Shown piece by piece: positions 1-8,246 of a DNA stretch of 27,544 nucleotides; positions within the stretch are counted from its first letter, which is position 1, and every line of letters begins with the position of its first letter. The position numbers were made by a program, and so were the translations under genes. Source of the DNA: CAZJBP01 sp964544115. GTDB taxonomy: Bacteria; Verrucomicrobiota; Kiritimatiellia; UBA8416; JADHWI01. Under the pieces are notes generated by a model. That model ran no database searches and was not told where the DNA came from. It was given only the letters and a program-made list of their open reading frames with translations. The stretch lies in NCBI GenBank assembly GCA_964544115.1, contig CAZJBP010000020.1:1-27544 (forward strand), read 5' to 3'.

Positions 1-92
1 GGCCGTATCAGACTCACCCCCTGCGCCAACCCAGAGATGCACCCCCGGCGTTTTGGCTTGTCGGGCCGATGGCAGGCCCTATCCTGTGACCT

Positions 93-956
93 GTGTTTGA
101 CTTGGATTCATACCTGCGCGACAGCCGGCAGCGCATCGAGGTTTTCCTCGACCGGATTCTTCCACCCGAGACCGAACGGCCGGTCCCGTTGCACAAGGCC
201 ATGCGCTACAGCGTGCTCGGAGGCGGCAAGCGCCTGCGCCCCGCCCTGTGCATGGCCTCAGCCGCGGCGTTTGGCGCCCCCGCCGATGCGGCGCTGTTTC
301 CCGCCGCCGCGTTGGAGGTCTTCCATACCTATACCCTGGTGCACGACGACCTGCCCTGCATGGATGACGACGATACGCGCCGCGGCCGGCCGACCTGCCA
401 CATCGTTTTCGGCGAGTCCACCGCCGTGCTGGCGGGCGATGCGCTCCAGACGCTGGCCTTCGAGTTGATCGCCCGCATGCCGTCGCCCGACCCCGCCATC
501 CCGGCGCGGCTCGTGGTCGAACTGGCCACCGCGGGGGGCAGCCGCGGCGTTGCGGGCGGGCAGGTGGAGGACCTGGCCGCCGCCCCGGAGACGGTCGATG
601 CCGCCGCCATCGAATTCATCCACCGGCACAAGACCGCCGACTTGTTCCGCGCGGCTGTGCGGATGGGCGCACTGACGGGCTCCGCCCCCTCGCCCGATCT
701 GGAGGCCCTGACGGAATATGCGGAGGCGCTGGGGTTGGCTTTCCAGGCTGTGGATGACCTGCTCGACTGGCGGGAGCGCTCACAGGGGGGCACCGAGCCG
801 GGAGAGGTGTCCTGCGTGACCGTCTACGGCGAGGAGGGGGCGCGCCGTCGTGTGGCGGACCTGACAGCACGGTCCGTTGCAGCGCTGGGCCTGGTGAGCG
901 GCGACGTGACGCCGCTGCGCGCGCTGGCCGAGCACATGGCGCGGCGGACGCTGTAG
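93..956 (+). CDS. ispA: Short-chain (E)-polyprenyl diphosphate synthase (farnesyl/geranylgeranyl type)
   Basis: Condenses isopentenyl diphosphate with allylic diphosphates to make C15 or C20 precursors for quinones and carrier lipids; a cytosolic enzyme. The 287-residue length is normal for IspA. The first aspartate-rich motif DDLPCMD lies at residues 85-91, followed by the RRGRPT signature. The second motif, DDLLD, is at 221-225, and the substrate-binding lysines sit in GGGKRLRP (43-50) and RHKTADLF (178-185). The start is GTG at 93: an in-frame TGA at 87-89 rules out anything longer, and no convincing Shine-Dalgarno sequence is visible. It heads a run of five co-directional genes. Product chain length (farnesyl or geranylgeranyl) cannot be decided from the sequence, so the symbol is a family-level guess. 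Confidence 0.93.
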   Translation: MFDLDSYLRDSRQRIEVFLDRILPPETERPVPLHKAMRYSVLGGGKRLRPALCMASAAAFGAPADAALFPAAALEVFHTYTLVHDDLPCMDDDDTRRGRPTCHIVFGESTAVLAGDALQTLAFELIARMPSPDPAIPARLVVELATAGGSRGVAGGQVEDLAAAPETVDAAAIEFIHRHKTADLFRAAVRMGALTGSAPSPDLEALTEYAEALGLAFQAVDDLLDWRERSQGGTEPGEVSCVTVYGEEGARRRVADLTARSVAALGLVSGDVTPLRALAEHMARRTL

Positions 957-984
957 GTGGGTGATCTGTGACACGGGAGGTATC

Positions 985-1623
985 GTGAACGCAATGACCG
1001 TGGTTTTCGGCGTGGGAGCGTACCTCCTCGGCTCGGTTCCGTTCGGCCTGCTCGTCGGCCTGGCGCGCGGGGTGGACGTGCGGAAGGTCGGCAGCGGCAA
1101 CATTGGCGCGACCAACGTTTTCCGGACCGTCGGCAAGTCATGGGGTTCGCTCGCCTTCTTTCTCGACGCGGCGAAGGGCTTTGTGCCAGCGGCGCTCTTT
1201 CCGCTGGTGCTGGCGAAGTTGACCGGGGCGGAGGTCGGGGCGGGCCACAAACTGCTGTTCGGGTGCCTGGCCATCGTGGGGCACAACTGGCCGGTCTTTC
1301 TGAAGTTCAAGGGCGGGAAGGGCATTGCCACGTCAGCCGGCGCGCTGCTCGGGTTCGCTCCCCTGGAGTTGGGAGTCGGGGTGCTGACATGGGTGGCGCT
1401 GTTCCTGATCACGCGCTACGTGTCCGTGGCCTCGATCGCGGCCGCGCTGGCGATCCCGGTGACCGGCTGGATCCACGGCGATCCCTCCAGGCCGCTGCTG
1501 CCGGGCGTGCTCACGGGGCTCGGCCTGGTGGCTGTGCTGCGGCACCGGGCGAACATCCGCCGCCTGATGAACGGCACCGAGAGCCGTTTCGCGAAGAAGA
1601 AGCCGGCCGAAGGTCGGGGCTAG
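985..1623 (+). CDS. plsY: Acyl-phosphate:glycerol-3-phosphate acyltransferase PlsY
   Basis: Integral inner-membrane enzyme that transfers an acyl group from acyl-phosphate to glycerol-3-phosphate, giving lysophosphatidic acid, the first committed step of phospholipid synthesis. Family motifs are visible: GSGNIGATN at residues 36-44, KFKGGKG at 107-113 and a C-terminal HRANIRRLMNGTE segment. Several hydrophobic spans lie between them. At 212 residues it is typical for PlsY. The frame stays open upstream to a GTG at 961, but a GGGAGG ribosome site at 975-980 fits GTG 985 best, so that start is chosen; ATG 994 is the other option. It sits 28 bases after the prenyl synthase and 62 before gpsA, whose product supplies its substrate. 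This adjacency supports a shared phospholipid-synthesis unit. Confidence 0.93.
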   Translation: MNAMTVVFGVGAYLLGSVPFGLLVGLARGVDVRKVGSGNIGATNVFRTVGKSWGSLAFFLDAAKGFVPAALFPLVLAKLTGAEVGAGHKLLFGCLAIVGHNWPVFLKFKGGKGIATSAGALLGFAPLELGVGVLTWVALFLITRYVSVASIAAALAIPVTGWIHGDPSRPLLPGVLTGLGLVAVLRHRANIRRLMNGTESRFAKKKPAEGRG

Positions 1624-1685
1624 ATTGTCCCGAGTCCATTCTTACAGCAATCGAACGTCCAGTAGGACTGCGGGGGGGAGCAGCC

Positions 1686-2678
1686 ATGAGGGTTTGCATC
1701 ATCGGTAATGGCGGGTGGGGCACGGCACTGGCGTTGGTGCTGCACTCGAACGGTCACGCCGTGACGATCTGGGGCGCGTTTGCCGAAGAAGTGGATCGGG
1801 CCCGCCGGCAGCGCGAGAACGAGCCGTACCTGCCTGGCGTGTCCCTGCCCCCCGACATCCGGTGGACGCATGACCGCGCAGAGGCCGCGGACCGGGCTGA
1901 GCTGGCTGTGCTGGCGACGCCGACGCGCTACTACCGGGAGGTGGCCGAGTCCTTCCGCGGCCTGCTGCCCGCAGCCTGCCGGCTGGTCAGCGTCTCCAAG
2001 GGCCTCGACCGCGACACGTTCCACACCCTCACCGAGCTTGCGCGCGAGGCGCTGGGGGCGGCCGCCGTGACCGCCCTGTCGGGCCCGAGCCATGCGGAGG
2101 AGGTCGCCCGCGGCGTGCCCACGGCCGTGGTGGCCGCGTCGGCGGACGCCGGCTTGGCGAAGGACGTCCAGGCCGCGTTCGGCAACCCCCGCTTCCGGGT
2201 CTACACGTCGGACGACGTCCTGGGAGTTCAGCTCGGCGGCGCCCTGAAGAACGTCATTGCCCTGGCGGTCGGCGTGAGCGACGGCCTGGGGTTCGGCGAT
2301 AACACGCGGGCCGCGCTGATCACCCGCGGACTGGCGGAGATCACGCGGCTGGGCGTATCCGCCGGCGCGCGTCCCGAGACCTTCGCCGGCCTTAGCGGCA
2401 TGGGCGACCTGATCGTCACCTGCACCAGCCGGCACAGCCGCAACCGCGCGGTTGGCGAGCGGCTGGGCCGGGGGGAAACTCTGGAGGCGATTCTATCGGG
2501 GATGAAGCAGGTGGCCGAGGGGGTGTGGAACTGCACGGCGGCGCGGGCGCTGGCCCGCCGGCAGGGCGTGAGTGTGCCCATCACCGACCAGGTGTATGCG
2601 GTGCTGAACGAGGGCCTCCGTCCCGCCGCTGCGGTCGAGGCGCTGATGTCAAGGGATGCCCGTCCGGAATTGGACTGA
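1686..2678 (+). CDS. gpsA: NAD(P)-dependent glycerol-3-phosphate dehydrogenase GpsA
   Basis: Reduces dihydroxyacetone phosphate to sn-glycerol-3-phosphate for phospholipid synthesis; cytosolic. The Rossmann motif GNGGWGT is at residues 7-13. VSKG contains Lys105, SGPSHAEE follows at 132-139, and GGALKN contains the expected catalytic Lys188. Further on, GMGDLIVTC and the GVWNCTAARALA region match the C-terminal helical domain of the family. At 330 residues the protein is full length. The reading frame is open far upstream, but the recognisable protein begins at ATG 1686 behind a G-rich Shine-Dalgarno-like tract at about 1671-1679. Its neighbour plsY uses its product directly. Confidence 0.95.
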   Translation: MRVCIIGNGGWGTALALVLHSNGHAVTIWGAFAEEVDRARRQRENEPYLPGVSLPPDIRWTHDRAEAADRAELAVLATPTRYYREVAESFRGLLPAACRLVSVSKGLDRDTFHTLTELAREALGAAAVTALSGPSHAEEVARGVPTAVVAASADAGLAKDVQAAFGNPRFRVYTSDDVLGVQLGGALKNVIALAVGVSDGLGFGDNTRAALITRGLAEITRLGVSAGARPETFAGLSGMGDLIVTCTSRHSRNRAVGERLGRGETLEAILSGMKQVAEGVWNCTAARALARRQGVSVPITDQVYAVLNEGLRPAAAVEALMSRDARPELD

Positions 2679-2687
2679 GGAGTTTGT

Positions 2688-3947
2688 ATGACGTGGGAAT
2701 CCGGATCGGTCTGGACGGTTGAAATCAAGGACGTGGGTTACGGCGGCGCCGGCGTCGGACGCGTGGATGGCAAGGTCGTCATGGCGCAGGGGCTGCTGCC
2801 GGGCGAGGTCGCGGAAGTGCGCATCGTGCGCGACCATGGCCGCTACGCCGAAGGCGCGGCCGTGCGCCTGCTCACGGCCTCCCCGCAGCGCGTCGACCCC
2901 GTCTGCCCGCTGGCGCTGCGGGTCGGCGCCGACGGCCCGGTCTGCCCGGGGTGCCGCTATCAGCACGCGACGCCCGATGCGGAAATCGCCCTGAAGCTCG
3001 GTCAGCTTCGTGCGCTGCTGACCCGCCACGCGCGGCAGCCCGACGTCGAGATCCTCCCCCCGGTGGTCTCGCCCGCGCCGCTGGCCTACCGCAACAAGAT
3101 CGTGGTCCACCTGCGGCAGGATGTGGAGCCCCGCGCCCTGGGCTACTACGCGGAAGACAACACCACGATCATCGATGTGCCGCGCTGCCCGCTGGCGGTT
3201 GAGCCGCTCAACGCCTTGCTGGGCGAGGTGCGCGCCGACCCGGAGGCGCTGGCCGCCGCGAGCGACGGGGCGGCGGTCACCTTCCGCCATACCCCCTGTG
3301 ACGGCGCCCTGTGGTGGCGGGGGACGGCGCCCCGCGAGCAGGCGCCCGACCTGACGGAAGACAGCCCCGCCGGCCCGCTGACAGTTCCGCGCGGCAGCTT
3401 CTTCCAGGTCAACCCAGCGGTCGCCGACCGGCTGGTCCGGGAGACGGCCGCCCGCCTGACCGTCGAGCCATCGGACAACCTGATCGACCTGTACTGCGGC
3501 GTCGGAGTCTTTGCGCTGGCCGCTGCGTCCGGCGGCCCGAGGACGGTGTTCGGCGTCGACAGCGATCCGCGCGCCATCGAGGCCGCGGGGCGCAACGCGG
3601 CGGCGCTGCGGGTGGGCAACGTGCGCTGGGTCCGGGCCGCCGCCGGGCCGGGGCTGCGACGGGTGCGGTCGCTGATGACGGGACGCGCGTCCGTGCTGGT
3701 CGACCCGCCGCGGGCCGGCCTGGGCCGCGCCCTGGTCAGTGACCTCGCCGCGCTGAAGCCCGACCGCATCCTCTACGTGTCGTGCGCCGCGGACACGCTG
3801 GCCCGGGACGCCGCCTGGTTTCTCGAGGACGGCTACCGCCTGGCGTCAGCCGCGCTCTTCGACATGTTTCCGCGCACCGCCCACTTCGAGACGCTTGCCG
3901 AACTGCGGCCCGTCGGCAGTGGGCCCCGGCGCGCCTCCGGTACATGA
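2688..3947 (+). CDS. RNA (uracil-C5-)-methyltransferase of the RlmD/TrmA/RlmC family
   Basis: SAM-dependent enzyme that methylates C5 of a uridine in 23S rRNA or tRNA. An N-terminal TRAM-like RNA-binding domain covers about residues 5-62. A [4Fe-4S] cluster is suggested by Cys73, Cys86, Cys89 and Cys167. The SAM-binding motif DLYCGVGVF is at 267-275, preceded by FFQVNP (238-243). DPPRAGL lies at 339-345, the nucleophilic cysteine is in YVSCAADTLARD (Cys366), and the base glutamate in HFETLAEL (Glu401). The 419-residue length is usual. ATG 2688 follows a GGAG Shine-Dalgarno sequence 9 bases after gpsA. The exact target uridine (U1939, U747 or tRNA U54 type) cannot be assigned without alignment, so no symbol is given. 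Confidence 0.92.
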   Translation: MTWESGSVWTVEIKDVGYGGAGVGRVDGKVVMAQGLLPGEVAEVRIVRDHGRYAEGAAVRLLTASPQRVDPVCPLALRVGADGPVCPGCRYQHATPDAEIALKLGQLRALLTRHARQPDVEILPPVVSPAPLAYRNKIVVHLRQDVEPRALGYYAEDNTTIIDVPRCPLAVEPLNALLGEVRADPEALAAASDGAAVTFRHTPCDGALWWRGTAPREQAPDLTEDSPAGPLTVPRGSFFQVNPAVADRLVRETAARLTVEPSDNLIDLYCGVGVFALAAASGGPRTVFGVDSDPRAIEAAGRNAAALRVGNVRWVRAAAGPGLRRVRSLMTGRASVLVDPPRAGLGRALVSDLAALKPDRILYVSCAADTLARDAAWFLEDGYRLASAALFDMFPRTAHFETLAELRPVGSGPRRASGT

Positions 3948-3960
3948 GGAAGACGCTGAC

Positions 3961-4923
3961 ATGGATAAGGTAGACGCTTGCGCGAAAGAAGCGACCGGAT
4001 ACCGGCACCTGTTCGGTCCTGTGCCATCGCGGCGGTTCGGGCGGTCGCTGGGCGTGGACCTGGTGCCGTTCAAGACCTGCTCGCTGAACTGCGCGTTCTG
4101 CGAGGTGGGTCGAACCACCTGCCTGACGCTCAAGCGGGCCGAGTATGTGCCGATTGGGGAGGTGCTTGCGGAGCTGGACCGGTGGTCTGCCGCAGGCGGG
4201 GTGACGGACTTCGTGACGCTGGCGGGATCGGGCGAACCGACGCTGCATGCGCGATTCGGGGAGGTGCTGGACTGGACGCGCCGGTCGCGGCGGTTCCGCT
4301 CGGCCCTGCTGACCAACGGAACGCTTATGACCGACCCCACCGTCCGCGCCGAGGCACGCGGGGCGGACGTGGTCAAGCTCTCCCTCAGCGCCGGGGACGC
4401 TGCCTCCTTCGCGCGGGTCCATCGGCCGCATCCCGATCTGAAGTTCCGCGAGTTCGTCGATGCGTACCGCCTCTTCCGCGACGAGTATGCCGGCGAACTC
4501 TGGATTGAGGTCTTCCTCGTGGCCGGGATGAACGACACGGAGGACGAGGTGCGGCGGATTGCCGCCGAGGTCGAGCGCATCCGCCCGGACCGCGTGCACC
4601 TGAACACCGTCGCCCGGCCGGCGGCCGAGAGCTGGGCCGGCGCGGTGACCGAGGCGCGCCTGCGCGAGCTGGCTGCGTTCTTCACGCCGCGCGGGCAGAC
4701 CCCCGGCGGCTTTACCTCGCCGGCAGGCCGCTCGCCGGCCGGAGGCGCCGAGGCAGTGGCCGCCATTCTGCGGCGGCGTCCCTGTACCGTCGCGCAGTTG
4801 GCGGCCGTCCTGGGCATGGGCGAGGCGGAGGTCGGGGCCATGGTCGCTGAGCTGGTGGGCAGCGGTCAGGCGGAGGCCCGGGCCGAGAAGGGGGAGACCT
4901 ATTACAGCGTCTTTTCTCATTGA
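3961..4923 (+). CDS. Radical SAM protein, COG0731 (wyosine-synthase-like) Fe-S oxidoreductase
   Basis: The radical SAM cluster motif CSLNCAFC places Cys40, Cys44 and Cys47 as ligands of a [4Fe-4S] cluster. The preceding GPVPSRRFGRSLGVD stretch and following EVGRTT are typical of the bacterial COG0731 family. The SAM-binding glycine-rich segment is TLAGSGEPTL. About residues 265-320 resemble a winged-helix domain (CTVAQLAAVLGMGEAEV), suggesting nucleic-acid or regulatory interaction. The substrate is unknown. ATG 3961 is chosen because it lies about 10 bases after GAGGA at 3945-3949 and matches the usual family N-terminus; the frame stays open upstream to 3895. It is 13 bases from the RNA methyltransferase gene, suggesting co-transcription and perhaps an RNA-modification role, which is inference. 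Confidence 0.85.
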   Translation: MDKVDACAKEATGYRHLFGPVPSRRFGRSLGVDLVPFKTCSLNCAFCEVGRTTCLTLKRAEYVPIGEVLAELDRWSAAGGVTDFVTLAGSGEPTLHARFGEVLDWTRRSRRFRSALLTNGTLMTDPTVRAEARGADVVKLSLSAGDAASFARVHRPHPDLKFREFVDAYRLFRDEYAGELWIEVFLVAGMNDTEDEVRRIAAEVERIRPDRVHLNTVARPAAESWAGAVTEARLRELAAFFTPRGQTPGGFTSPAGRSPAGGAEAVAAILRRRPCTVAQLAAVLGMGEAEVGAMVAELVGSGQAEARAEKGETYYSVFSH

Positions 4924-5019
4924 ACTGCCCTTTCGTCTGGGCCAAGATGGCCTGCAGTTAGCGAGGTGCGGCTTGGGATGTCGCTGGTCCGGGCGGCAGC
5001 GCCGCAAGGAGGAAGGCTT

Positions 5020-5667
5020 ATGAGAACCTGTTGGATCGCGATGATGGCGGGAGCTGTTGCGTTGGCGATGTGCGGAGCGGCCCAGGCGCTGGACCGTGAA
5101 GCCTCCATGATCGACAGCATCGGCGCGAAGATGACGCCGTTCGACCACAACGACGGCATCTCAGGCTTCATCCAGGGAGAACAGGCCATTCAGAACACCG
5201 GCGGGCAGTGGGCATTCCTGCTGGGCGGCCAGTACGGAACCGTGTGTCCGGACTTCATTGACGAGGATTTCTGGAGCGCAACGGCCGGACTGAAGTGGTA
5301 CCTGTGTCCGCTGACATCGGTCTCGGCCACCTTCACCTACGGCCAGTACGACATGCCCGAGAATCCGGACTACCGGAATGTTGCCCTGGAGCTGAAGCAG
5401 CGGCTGTTGCCGGCCGCCGCCGCGATCTCGCCCTTCATCACCCTCGGCGGCAACGTCCACTCAACCGACGATTTTTATGAGCAGGACGGATCAAGGAACA
5501 TCTATCACGATGAAACCACGTCGGACCTGGCCGCGACAGCGGGGGCCGGGGTGGATGTATCGATGACCGATGACATGGTCATCGTGATCGACACCACCTA
5601 CACCGATCCGGAGAACGGCGAAGACGGATGGGTGATGGGCCTCTCGATGAAGTACTACTGGCCGTGA
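5020..5667 (+). CDS. Small secreted outer-membrane beta-barrel-like protein
   Basis: The 215-residue protein has a clear signal peptide: a basic start, a hydrophobic core of alanine, valine and methionine, and probable cleavage after AQA (about residue 23). The rest is built of alternating hydrophobic and polar strands (WAFLLGGQYG, WSATAGLKWYL, TSVSATFTYGQY, AATAGAGVDVSM, WVMGLSMKYYW) separated by acidic turns. It ends with aromatic residues, as outer-membrane barrels often do. A strong AGGAGGAAGG ribosome site at 5007-5016 fixes ATG 5020, although the frame is open to 4966. The size would suit an 8-stranded OmpX/OmpA-like barrel. No specific family is recognised, so the function is open; the barrel call is inference from pattern. 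Confidence 0.7.
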   Translation: MRTCWIAMMAGAVALAMCGAAQALDREASMIDSIGAKMTPFDHNDGISGFIQGEQAIQNTGGQWAFLLGGQYGTVCPDFIDEDFWSATAGLKWYLCPLTSVSATFTYGQYDMPENPDYRNVALELKQRLLPAAAAISPFITLGGNVHSTDDFYEQDGSRNIYHDETTSDLAATAGAGVDVSMTDDMVIVIDTTYTDPENGEDGWVMGLSMKYYWP

Positions 5668-6164
5668 GGGGCCGGGCCGCCGCCGACTGGATACGCGAGC
5701 TGAGCCTCGCGCCGCACCCCGAGGGCGGGTTCTTTCGCGAAGCCTATCGATGCGCCGAGAGCCTGCCGCGCGCGGCGCTGCCGACGCGCTACACGGGCGA
5801 CCGCGCCTGTTCGACGGCGATCTACTATCTACTGTGCCATCCTCAGGTCTCGCGCTTTCACCGGATCCGATCGGACGAGGTCTGGCACCACTACGACGGC
5901 GATCCGCTCCTCATCCACGTCCTGACCCCGGCCGCGGAGTGCCGGTGTCTTCGTCTGGGCTGCGCGGGCGAAGGCTTCGAGCCGCAGGCGGTTGTTCTCG
6001 CAGGGAGCTGGTTTGCCGCCGAGGTGGCGCAGCCGGGGGGTTACGCCCTGGCCGGTTGCACCGTTGCCCCGGGCTTCGACTTCGACGACTTCGAAATGGC
6101 CGGCCCGGATCGCCTGCTCTCCGAGTACCCCCACTGCGCCGCCCTGATCCGCCGGTTCGCGTAG
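5664..6164 (+). CDS. Cupin of the DUF985 (PF06172) family
   Basis: A 166-residue single-domain cupin. The family signature LAPHPEGGFFREAYR is near the N-terminus. It is followed by STAIYYLL, RFHRIRSDEVWHHYDGDPL and the second cupin strand set GSWFAAEV. The C-terminal GCTVAPGFDFDDFEMA is also characteristic. Members are small metal-binding or sugar-binding beta-barrels of uncertain biochemical role. The chosen start is GTG 5664, which overlaps the TGA of the upstream barrel gene at 5665-5667 and gives a protein beginning shortly before the family signature. An ATG at 5628 would add 12 residues inside the upstream gene. The overlap implies translational coupling. Confidence 0.85.
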   Translation: MRGRAAADWIRELSLAPHPEGGFFREAYRCAESLPRAALPTRYTGDRACSTAIYYLLCHPQVSRFHRIRSDEVWHHYDGDPLLIHVLTPAAECRCLRLGCAGEGFEPQAVVLAGSWFAAEVAQPGGYALAGCTVAPGFDFDDFEMAGPDRLLSEYPHCAALIRRFA

Positions 6165-6203
6165 CAGCATGAGCCGCCTTGCCGTCGGTTGCGTCGCCGT
6201 GCC

Positions 6204-8246
6204 ATGATGCGGCGCATGACGTGTGGAGTGCGGGCTGGCTTCTCGGGGCTGACGGTGCGGCGGGGGACGGGTCACAGACTCTTCACCCGTCGCCTTCTTC
6301 ATGCGGTTGTGATGGGGGTCGCGCTGGCGTCCCCGTCATTCTCAGGGGCCGCTCCGGTGGCGCTCATTCGCGGGACGGCCTCGGTCGCCAACGGGTCCGA
6401 ACGCGATTACGCCGGCCGCGTGGCGGACCGCGTCGAGCGCTGGCTGCGGGATGAGGGCGTGCCGGTGGCGTCGCTGACCGATGAACAGGCAGCCTCCGGG
6501 CTGGCCCCAGGCACGCGCGTCGCTGTTCTGCCCTACAATCCCAACCCGCCTGCGTCCGAGGTCCGTCAGCTGGCCGCGTTTCTTTCCCGCGGGGGGCGCC
6601 TGATCGTGTGCTACAGCGGCTCCGCCGAACTGGCGCAGGCCATGGGCATGCGGCTGGGCGAGTACCGGTCGGAAGCGCTTCCCGGCCGGTGGAGCGCGTT
6701 CCGCTTCACCGCCGCCGCGCCGCCGTATGTCCCGCCGCTCATCCGTCAATCCTCGCGCAACATCCGCGCCGCCGCCCCCGTCGCCGGCCGGTCTCAAACC
6801 ATTGCCGTGTGGGAGGACGATGCCGGCCGGCCCACCGGCGACCCCGCCTGGGTGCAATCCGGGCAGGGATTCTGGATGTCGCACATCCTGCTCGATGCCA
6901 CCGACGTGGCGGCCAAGCGGAGGTTGCTGCTGGCGCTTGTGGCCGCGTGCGATGCCTCCGTGTGGGATCCGGCGGCCCGCCACCTCGCGCGGTGCGCCGG
7001 GGCGTTGTGGCCCGGCGCAGATCTGGAGGATTCGGTCCAGCGGGTTCGCGCGGCAGCGGCGGCGACCGGACGCCTGGCCGCGGTCGAACCCGCCCTCGCC
7101 CAGGCGCTGGCGGTGCAGGACCGCATGGACAAGAAGATGGCTGCCGGCCGCTTCACCGACGTCATTGCCGACGCCGATCTGCTGTCGGTGGCCCTGGCGC
7201 GGGCCTACGGGCTGGCCCAGTCCGCGCGCGCCGGCGAGATGCGCGCCGTATGGGATCACTACGGGCTGGGGCTCTATCCCGGGAACTGGAAGCGCACCGG
7301 CCGCGAGCTGGCCTCGCGGGGCATCACCGACGTGTTCTCCAACGTGGCCTGGCCGGGGCTGGCGCTCTACGCGAGCCCGACCCTGGCGGTGGCGGACATC
7401 GCCCGCGCGCGCGGCGATCTCCTGGCCGCAGGGCTCGAGGGCGCCCATGCGGCCGGGCTGCGCCTGCATGCGTGGAAGGTGTGCTGGCGCACGGATAAGG
7501 CGCCGCCCGAGCTGCAGCGGCGCTGGCGGTCCGAGGGCCGGATGCAGGTCAGCGACGCGGGGCGCGGCCTGGACTGGCTGTGCCCGACGGACCCTCGCAA
7601 CCGCGGGGCCGAACTGGCCGCGGTGCGGGAGCTTGCCACGCGCCACCGCGACCTGGACGGGATACATCTGGACTACATCCGTTACCCCGACTCCCACGCC
7701 TGCTACTGCCCCGGCTGCCGGGCGCGGTTCGAGCGCCAGGGCGGGGCGGCGGTGGCGGCGTGGCCGCGCGATGTGCGGGCGGGCGGCACCCGCGAGGACG
7801 CATTCCTGGCCTGGCGAGCCGCGCAGGTCACGGCGTTTGTGCGCGACTGCCGCTCCGAGTTGCGAGCGGCGAACCCGCGGCTGCAGCTCTCGGCCGCCGT
7901 CTACGGCTCCTACCCGTCGTGCGTGCGCAGCGTGGGGCAGGACTGGGTCCGCTGGGTGCGGGACGGCTGGCTGGATTTCGCCTGTCCGATGAACTACACG
8001 GAAGACCCGGCCAAGTTCGCCCGGTATGTCGAGCTGCAGATGCAGGGGCTCGGACGGGGGTTCGAGCGCAAGCTCGTGCCCGGGTTGGGCGTGACGGCGG
8101 CCGAGAGCCACCTGACCGCGGCGGCCACGATCGACCAGGTTCTGCTGGCCCGCCGCTCGGGGGCCGGCGGCTTCGCCCTGTTTGACCTGAACCCGGAGCT
8201 GGCCGAGGGCGTGCTGCCGGTGCTGAGCCTCGGGCTTACACGTTGA
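6204..8246 (+). CDS. Secreted GHL10-type glycoside hydrolase-like protein (PF02638 family)
   Basis: The 680-residue protein begins with a basic segment and a hydrophobic stretch ending near SFSGAAP, a likely secretion signal. Residues of about 50-160 look like a Rossmann-type, GATase-like module (RVAVLPYNPN, GGRLIVCYSG). A helical linker follows. The C-terminal half is a TIM-barrel of the GHL10 type: WPGLALY, then GIHLDYIRYPD (about 486-496), the family hallmark, later FACPMNY. Directly after the hallmark is CYCPGC (Cys500-Cys505), a possible metal site. The start is uncertain because ATGs occur at 6204, 6207 and 6216 with no good ribosome site. The last 11 bases overlap the convergent YchF-like gene. 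The substrate is unknown; family members are linked to polysaccharide or peptidoglycan turnover. Confidence 0.8.
   Translation: MMRRMTCGVRAGFSGLTVRRGTGHRLFTRRLLHAVVMGVALASPSFSGAAPVALIRGTASVANGSERDYAGRVADRVERWLRDEGVPVASLTDEQAASGLAPGTRVAVLPYNPNPPASEVRQLAAFLSRGGRLIVCYSGSAELAQAMGMRLGEYRSEALPGRWSAFRFTAAAPPYVPPLIRQSSRNIRAAAPVAGRSQTIAVWEDDAGRPTGDPAWVQSGQGFWMSHILLDATDVAAKRRLLLALVAACDASVWDPAARHLARCAGALWPGADLEDSVQRVRAAAAATGRLAAVEPALAQALAVQDRMDKKMAAGRFTDVIADADLLSVALARAYGLAQSARAGEMRAVWDHYGLGLYPGNWKRTGRELASRGITDVFSNVAWPGLALYASPTLAVADIARARGDLLAAGLEGAHAAGLRLHAWKVCWRTDKAPPELQRRWRSEGRMQVSDAGRGLDWLCPTDPRNRGAELAAVRELATRHRDLDGIHLDYIRYPDSHACYCPGCRARFERQGGAAVAAWPRDVRAGGTREDAFLAWRAAQVTAFVRDCRSELRAANPRLQLSAAVYGSYPSCVRSVGQDWVRWVRDGWLDFACPMNYTEDPAKFARYVELQMQGLGRGFERKLVPGLGVTAAESHLTAAATIDQVLLARRSGAGGFALFDLNPELAEGVLPVLSLGLTR

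Noticed and set aside
1140..1685. Upstream extension of the gpsA frame by 182 codons
   Set aside because: It overlaps plsY in another frame and has shadow-like composition. The Rossmann strand begins at ATG 1686 with a ribosome-binding tract.
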